Origin: Emcibacter sp. | Lineage (GTDB): Bacteria > Pseudomonadota > Alphaproteobacteria > Sphingomonadales > Emcibacteraceae | DNA: 10,213 nucleotides | Reading direction: 5' to 3' | NCBI GenBank assembly: GCA_023142175.1 | Contig: JAGLJX010000110.1 | Coordinates: forward strand, 1-10,213 | Part shown: one piece after another, positions 6,958-10,213 of the stretch | How the letters are laid out: the number at the start of each line of letters is the position of its first letter | How positions within the stretch are numbered: position 1 is the first letter of the stretch | Notes under the pieces: model-generated | Databases searched by the model: none | The model's input: only the letters and a program-made list of their open reading frames with translations | Told to the model about the DNA's origin: nothing | Translations under genes and position numbers: made by a program

Positions 6958-8805
6958 ATGGGATCCTCAGAGAAAGAAAGTTCTATTTTCGCCTCAAGAG
7001 AAAATGTAATAGTTCTGGTTAGTTTCTGGATCATCATAGAGATTATTATTCCGTTTGCCCTTCAGACAGTGTCATTGGGTGAAATGTTAATTGGTACCGA
7101 CCCATTCTTACGTTTGGTGCGGGTGGAAGATTTATTAACTTCGGGGGACTGGTATAATAGTATAATATCAGAAATAGATGCCCCATATGGAAGCGAGCTT
7201 CATTGGACGCGGCCATTAGATGTTCTGATCATTGTCGTCGCTGCCCCTTTAATGTTGTTCGTTGATATGCCGACGGCTGTATATATTGCGGGAAGTATAA
7301 TTTCTCCTCTCCTTGAGCTTGGTTTTTTCTTTGCTTTTCTTTGGTGTATATTTCCAATAGCCAAGGGAGATGCCGCGCGTATTACTGTCATAGCAATTTT
7401 CACGCAGGCATCCTTGGTTGGAAATTTTCATTTGGGACGTGCGGACCATCACTCGCTGCTGGCATTATTATTTGTGCTGGCAATAGGTATGTTCATTCGC
7501 CTGTTGATTAATAATGATCATAAGACTTATGCAAGTAAAGCTGGTGTGATTGCAGGCCTAGGGGTATGGGTTAGCATTGAATTTATATATTGTATTGCCG
7601 CATTCAGTGTTTTTACAGCAATTTTGTGGGTTGTTCAGGGAAGGCAATGGGCGCGGCCTAACATGGATTTCTTCATTGGCTTGGCAGGAATGATATTACT
7701 CGCATTCTTATGGGAAGTCACACCGGAATCCTACCTTGGTATCGTCTATGATTCCATTTCCATAGTATATGTAACCCTCTTTATACTTATTGCCACATTC
7801 TGGATTTTTATAAGTCTGTTCAGTGCAAAAATACCGAATAAAATTTTCGTAAGATTTTGTATAGGCGTTGCTGGTGCCAGCATTACCCTGTTTATTTTAT
7901 TGCTAGTCGGCCCTGATTTCCTATCCGGCCCCATGACAGCAGTAGACCCGCGCATCATTCCAATCTGGCTGAATACTGTGGAGGAAATGCAGCCCCTTAG
8001 TCCCACCACCCTGAAAGGGGCCAGTGAGTTTATTGCTCATATGGGGTTTGCCTTTGTCATTATTCCATTGGCTTTTTATATTTATTACCAGCGGCGTTAT
8101 TATCATAAACTTGTCTGGATATTTGCCATATATAATGCCGTTATTCTTGCCGTTATTGGCATTCTGCATATTCGTTTTTTATTGTATCCGCAAATATTCT
8201 TTTTGATTTTGCTGGCGGGAATAGTCCATATATTTTTGGACAGAATAGAGAGATTTGCCCCTCAGCATAAGAAATCACCCTATCGACTTTATGTCTTTGC
8301 CGGCATGATCATTATCCCGCTGACCATCACGTTTCTTCCTATGTTATCCATAGACCTATATACCAATGGCGTAAGCAGGCAGACGGCGGAAAAAGAAAAA
8401 TGCCCCTTGAAAGATATGGCTTTATTTTTAAAAAACAGATCCAAAGGCGAGAAATATACGATTGAAGCCTTCATGGACCATGGCCCAGCATTGATTTATT
8501 ACAGCCGCCATAATGTCATTGGTGCGCCCTATCATCGTAGCGGGCTTGGAATTTTTGATTCTCATATGATGTTGAATACAACGGATGAGGCAGAAAGCTT
8601 TGACATGGCCGAGAAGCGGGGGATCACACATTATCTGGTGTGTAATAAAGGTTTTGAAGCATTATTTTTTAAGAATACAGAAAATCCGGACGATACGCTC
8701 TATGAAAGACTGTCTCGTGGCGATAACATCAAAGGATTGTTCCCTGTTGAACTGCCGGCCCTTTTGAGCGAGAGTTTTAAACTCTATGAATTTAATAAAG
8801 ACTGA
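6958..8805 (+). CDS. STT3-like GT-C membrane glycosyltransferase
   Basis: This 615-residue protein has about 12-13 hydrophobic segments between residues 17 and 462, then a soluble C-terminal domain of about 150 residues, the architecture of oligosaccharyltransferase catalytic subunits (STT3, AglB, PglB). Matching motifs appear in order: GTDPF with Asp48 (the first-loop acidic residue), GRADHH with Asp163 and His165 (as the DxH of archaeal AglB), TVEEMQP with Glu343 (as TIxE/SVSEHQP), Arg406 in HIRFLLY, and FMDHG (505-509) where STT3 has WWDYG. Metal binding by Asp48, Asp163 and His165 is therefore plausible. The two Trp residues that help recognise the N-glycosylation sequon are replaced, so the acceptor probably differs. 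It is followed by a GT2 polyprenyl-phosphate sugar synthase and a GtrA flippase, which suggests a lipid-monophosphate sugar donor. A general GT39/PMT-like transferase is the alternative. Acceptor and sugar are unknown. Confidence 0.75.
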   Translation: MGSSEKESSIFASRENVIVLVSFWIIIEIIIPFALQTVSLGEMLIGTDPFLRLVRVEDLLTSGDWYNSIISEIDAPYGSELHWTRPLDVLIIVVAAPLMLFVDMPTAVYIAGSIISPLLELGFFFAFLWCIFPIAKGDAARITVIAIFTQASLVGNFHLGRADHHSLLALLFVLAIGMFIRLLINNDHKTYASKAGVIAGLGVWVSIEFIYCIAAFSVFTAILWVVQGRQWARPNMDFFIGLAGMILLAFLWEVTPESYLGIVYDSISIVYVTLFILIATFWIFISLFSAKIPNKIFVRFCIGVAGASITLFILLLVGPDFLSGPMTAVDPRIIPIWLNTVEEMQPLSPTTLKGASEFIAHMGFAFVIIPLAFYIYYQRRYYHKLVWIFAIYNAVILAVIGILHIRFLLYPQIFFLILLAGIVHIFLDRIERFAPQHKKSPYRLYVFAGMIIIPLTITFLPMLSIDLYTNGVSRQTAEKEKCPLKDMALFLKNRSKGEKYTIEAFMDHGPALIYYSRHNVIGAPYHRSGLGIFDSHMMLNTTDEAESFDMAEKRGITHYLVCNKGFEALFFKNTENPDDTLYERLSRGDNIKGLFPVELPALLSESFKLYEFNKD

Positions 8806-8812
8806 GAATATT

Positions 8813-9754
8813 ATGATTTCTAAAGAGATAAAAATAGCCGTTCTTGTGCCCTGTCATAATGAAGAAACAACAATTAAAGCGGTTGTGGATGATTTTCGCC
8901 GCGCTTTGCCGTCTTCAGTCATATATGTCTATGACAATGCATCCAGCGACGATACCAGTTTAATTGCCAAAGGGGCGGGGGCCATTGTTCGCCATGAATC
9001 ATTACTGGGCAAGGGCAATGTCATTCGCCGTATGTTCGCGGATATTGAAGCCGATATATATATAATGGTTGATGGTGATGATACCTATCATGCGCCTTCT
9101 GCGCCGAAGTTAATCGAGCATTTGATTGATAATGGCCTTGATATGGTAAATGGTGCGCGGGTCGAGGAAGGTGACAAAGCTTACCGTCTTGGGCACCGTT
9201 TTGGCAATATGATGTTTACCCGGATTGTCGGCATGGTATTTGGCGAAGAATTTGATGATATTCTCTCCGGTTACCGGGTATTTTCACGGCGGTTTGTGAA
9301 ATCTTTTCCGGCCCTGTCATCGGGTTTTGAGATCGAGACCGAGCTTACGATCCACGCGCTGGAACTTCGCCTGCCGGTGGGGGAAATAAACACCCCTTAC
9401 AGTGACCGCCCGGAGGGATCTGAAAGTAAACTCAACACACTTGTGGATGGTTGGTCTATTTTAATGGTTATCCTACAGCTTATCAAAGAAGAACGACCGT
9501 TACCCTTCTTTAGCGCAATCGGCCTGTTGCTGGCCATAACGTCGCTTGTTCTTGGTTATCCGCTCATTACAGAATGGCTTGATACAGGATTAGTGCCGCG
9601 CATACCAACGGCAATACTTTCCAGCATCATCATGCTGTTATCTTTCCTGTCTATGACCTGTGGCCTGATTTTGGACACGGTAACGCGGGGGCGCAAAGAA
9701 TTGAAACGATTGCATTATCTGGGCATAAAAGGAACAGGGTATCTTAAGGAATAA
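8813..9754 (+). CDS. GT2 family polyprenyl-phosphate sugar synthase (DPM1/GtrB-like)
   Basis: This 313-residue enzyme has an N-terminal GT-A domain and two C-terminal membrane segments (about 231-251 and 265-287). It would transfer a sugar from a nucleotide sugar to polyprenyl phosphate on the cytoplasmic face. Key motifs are VPCHNEE (12-18), DNASSDDT (41-48), VDGDDTY with the metal-binding DxD at 87-89, DILSGYRVFSR (149-159) and EGSESKL (201-207), typical of dolichol-phosphate-mannose-synthase-like proteins. The ATG at 8813 is preferred: it has GAGA five bases upstream and begins just before the first beta strand. The in-frame ATG at 8786 lies inside the preceding gene and adds nine residues. 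The gene begins 7 bases after the GT-C gene and its stop overlaps the next start by one base, so the three are surely cotranscribed. The sugar cannot be read from sequence. Confidence 0.9.
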   Translation: MISKEIKIAVLVPCHNEETTIKAVVDDFRRALPSSVIYVYDNASSDDTSLIAKGAGAIVRHESLLGKGNVIRRMFADIEADIYIMVDGDDTYHAPSAPKLIEHLIDNGLDMVNGARVEEGDKAYRLGHRFGNMMFTRIVGMVFGEEFDDILSGYRVFSRRFVKSFPALSSGFEIETELTIHALELRLPVGEINTPYSDRPEGSESKLNTLVDGWSILMVILQLIKEERPLPFFSAIGLLLAITSLVLGYPLITEWLDTGLVPRIPTAILSSIIMLLSFLSMTCGLILDTVTRGRKELKRLHYLGIKGTGYLKE

Positions 9755-10182
9755 TGCGCAGTAAATTTATAAAATTCTCTTTGGTTGGAACGATAGGCTT
9801 TCTGGTTGATGCCTCTGTTCTCACGTTGCTTTTATCCAGCGGATATTTTGATCTTTATATGGCACGGGTTGGGTCATTTTTCTGTGCTGTTACGGCAACA
9901 TGGTATCTCAATAGGCAGTTCACTTTTCCAGATTCAAAATCACAAAAACCTCTTAAGCAATGGCGCCATTTTATCAGCTTGAACGCTGTGGGGGGCGGCA
10001 TTAATTATCTGGTTTATGCTTTGCTTGTCACCTGGTCTATATTGATGAGCGAGAATCCTGTTCTGGCTACGGCTATCGGGTCAATATGCGGGTTATCTTT
10101 CAACTTTCTGGCTTCATACTATGTGATTTTCAAAGAAACACTAAAGCCGGCTGACCGTGATGATAAAAGCGAAAATTCATAA
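9754..10182 (+). CDS. GtrA-family membrane protein, putative polyprenyl-phosphate sugar flippase
   Basis: This 142-residue protein has four predicted membrane helices (about 7-28, 34-52, 73-97 and 103-125) and a charged C-terminal tail, the normal size and topology of GtrA-like proteins. Family features are KFSLVGTIGFLVDA near the start, WYLNRQFTF (50-58) after helix 2, and GLSFNFLASYYVIF (113-126) in helix 4. GtrA proteins are thought to move polyprenyl-phosphate-linked monosaccharides across the inner membrane. Its ATG overlaps the stop of the GT2 gene in ATAATG, and AAGGA lies three bases before it, so translation is coupled. It completes a synthase-flippase-transferase set with its two upstream neighbours. 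After the stop only 31 bases remain, with no clear terminator. Confidence 0.9.
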   Translation: MRSKFIKFSLVGTIGFLVDASVLTLLLSSGYFDLYMARVGSFFCAVTATWYLNRQFTFPDSKSQKPLKQWRHFISLNAVGGGINYLVYALLVTWSILMSENPVLATAIGSICGLSFNFLASYYVIFKETLKPADRDDKSENS

Positions 10183-10213
10183 AATTAGTTCATATTAGAA
10201 CAGAAACACTCTA

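Noticed and set aside
10189..10202. Small GTTC/GAAC dyad after the flippase gene as a terminator.
   Set aside because: Four base pairs with no G+C-rich stem and no T-run is too weak to call.

Overview
The window looks like a chromosomal segment of a Gram-negative proteobacterium. It encodes an outer-membrane TonB-dependent receptor, an aerobic benzoyl-CoA (box) degradation operon and polyprenyl-phosphate sugar enzymes. Base composition is moderate (about 45 % G+C by eye). I lean towards an alphaproteobacterium because of the receptor style and the glycosylation cassette, but this is only an impression. No mobile element, RNA gene or CRISPR array was seen.

Layout. (1) 2-2077, + strand: the 3' 691 codons of a TonB-dependent receptor whose start lies left of the window, followed by a clear intrinsic terminator. 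(2) 6068-2165, - strand: an operon of boxC (2,3-epoxybenzoyl-CoA dihydrolase), boxB (the diiron benzoyl-CoA 2,3-epoxidase) and an alpha/beta hydrolase of the kind seen in box clusters. It converges on the receptor gene. (3) 6069-6290: a divergent control region with two good sigma70-type promoters. A TGCA-N6-TGCA direct repeat lies on the boxC -10 element, and a perfect 14-bp inverted repeat brackets the other promoter. (4) 6291-6743, + strand: a hotdog thioesterase, probably acting on benzoyl-CoA. (5) 6744-6957: an intergenic stretch with two possible hairpins. (6) 6958-10182, + strand: a tightly packed cassette of a large GT-C membrane glycosyltransferase with STT3-like motifs, a GT2 polyprenyl-phosphate sugar synthase and a GtrA-type flippase.

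How the genes work together. BoxB epoxidises benzoyl-CoA (its reductase BoxA is not in the window), BoxC opens the ring hydrolytically, and the hydrolase may help downstream or remove a side product. The divergent thioesterase can release CoA if aryl-CoA accumulates. The TGCA pair suggests control by a BoxR/BzdR-type repressor that senses benzoyl-CoA; that regulator is not in the window. The receptor may import an aromatic or other large substrate, but nothing in its sequence fixes the ligand.

The right-hand cassette appears unrelated to benzoate. Its GT2 enzyme would charge a polyprenyl phosphate with a sugar, GtrA would flip it, and the GT-C enzyme would transfer the sugar outside the inner membrane. 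The GT-C protein carries recognisable but altered versions of all the main oligosaccharyltransferase (STT3/AglB/PglB) motifs. This is the most unusual item in the window.
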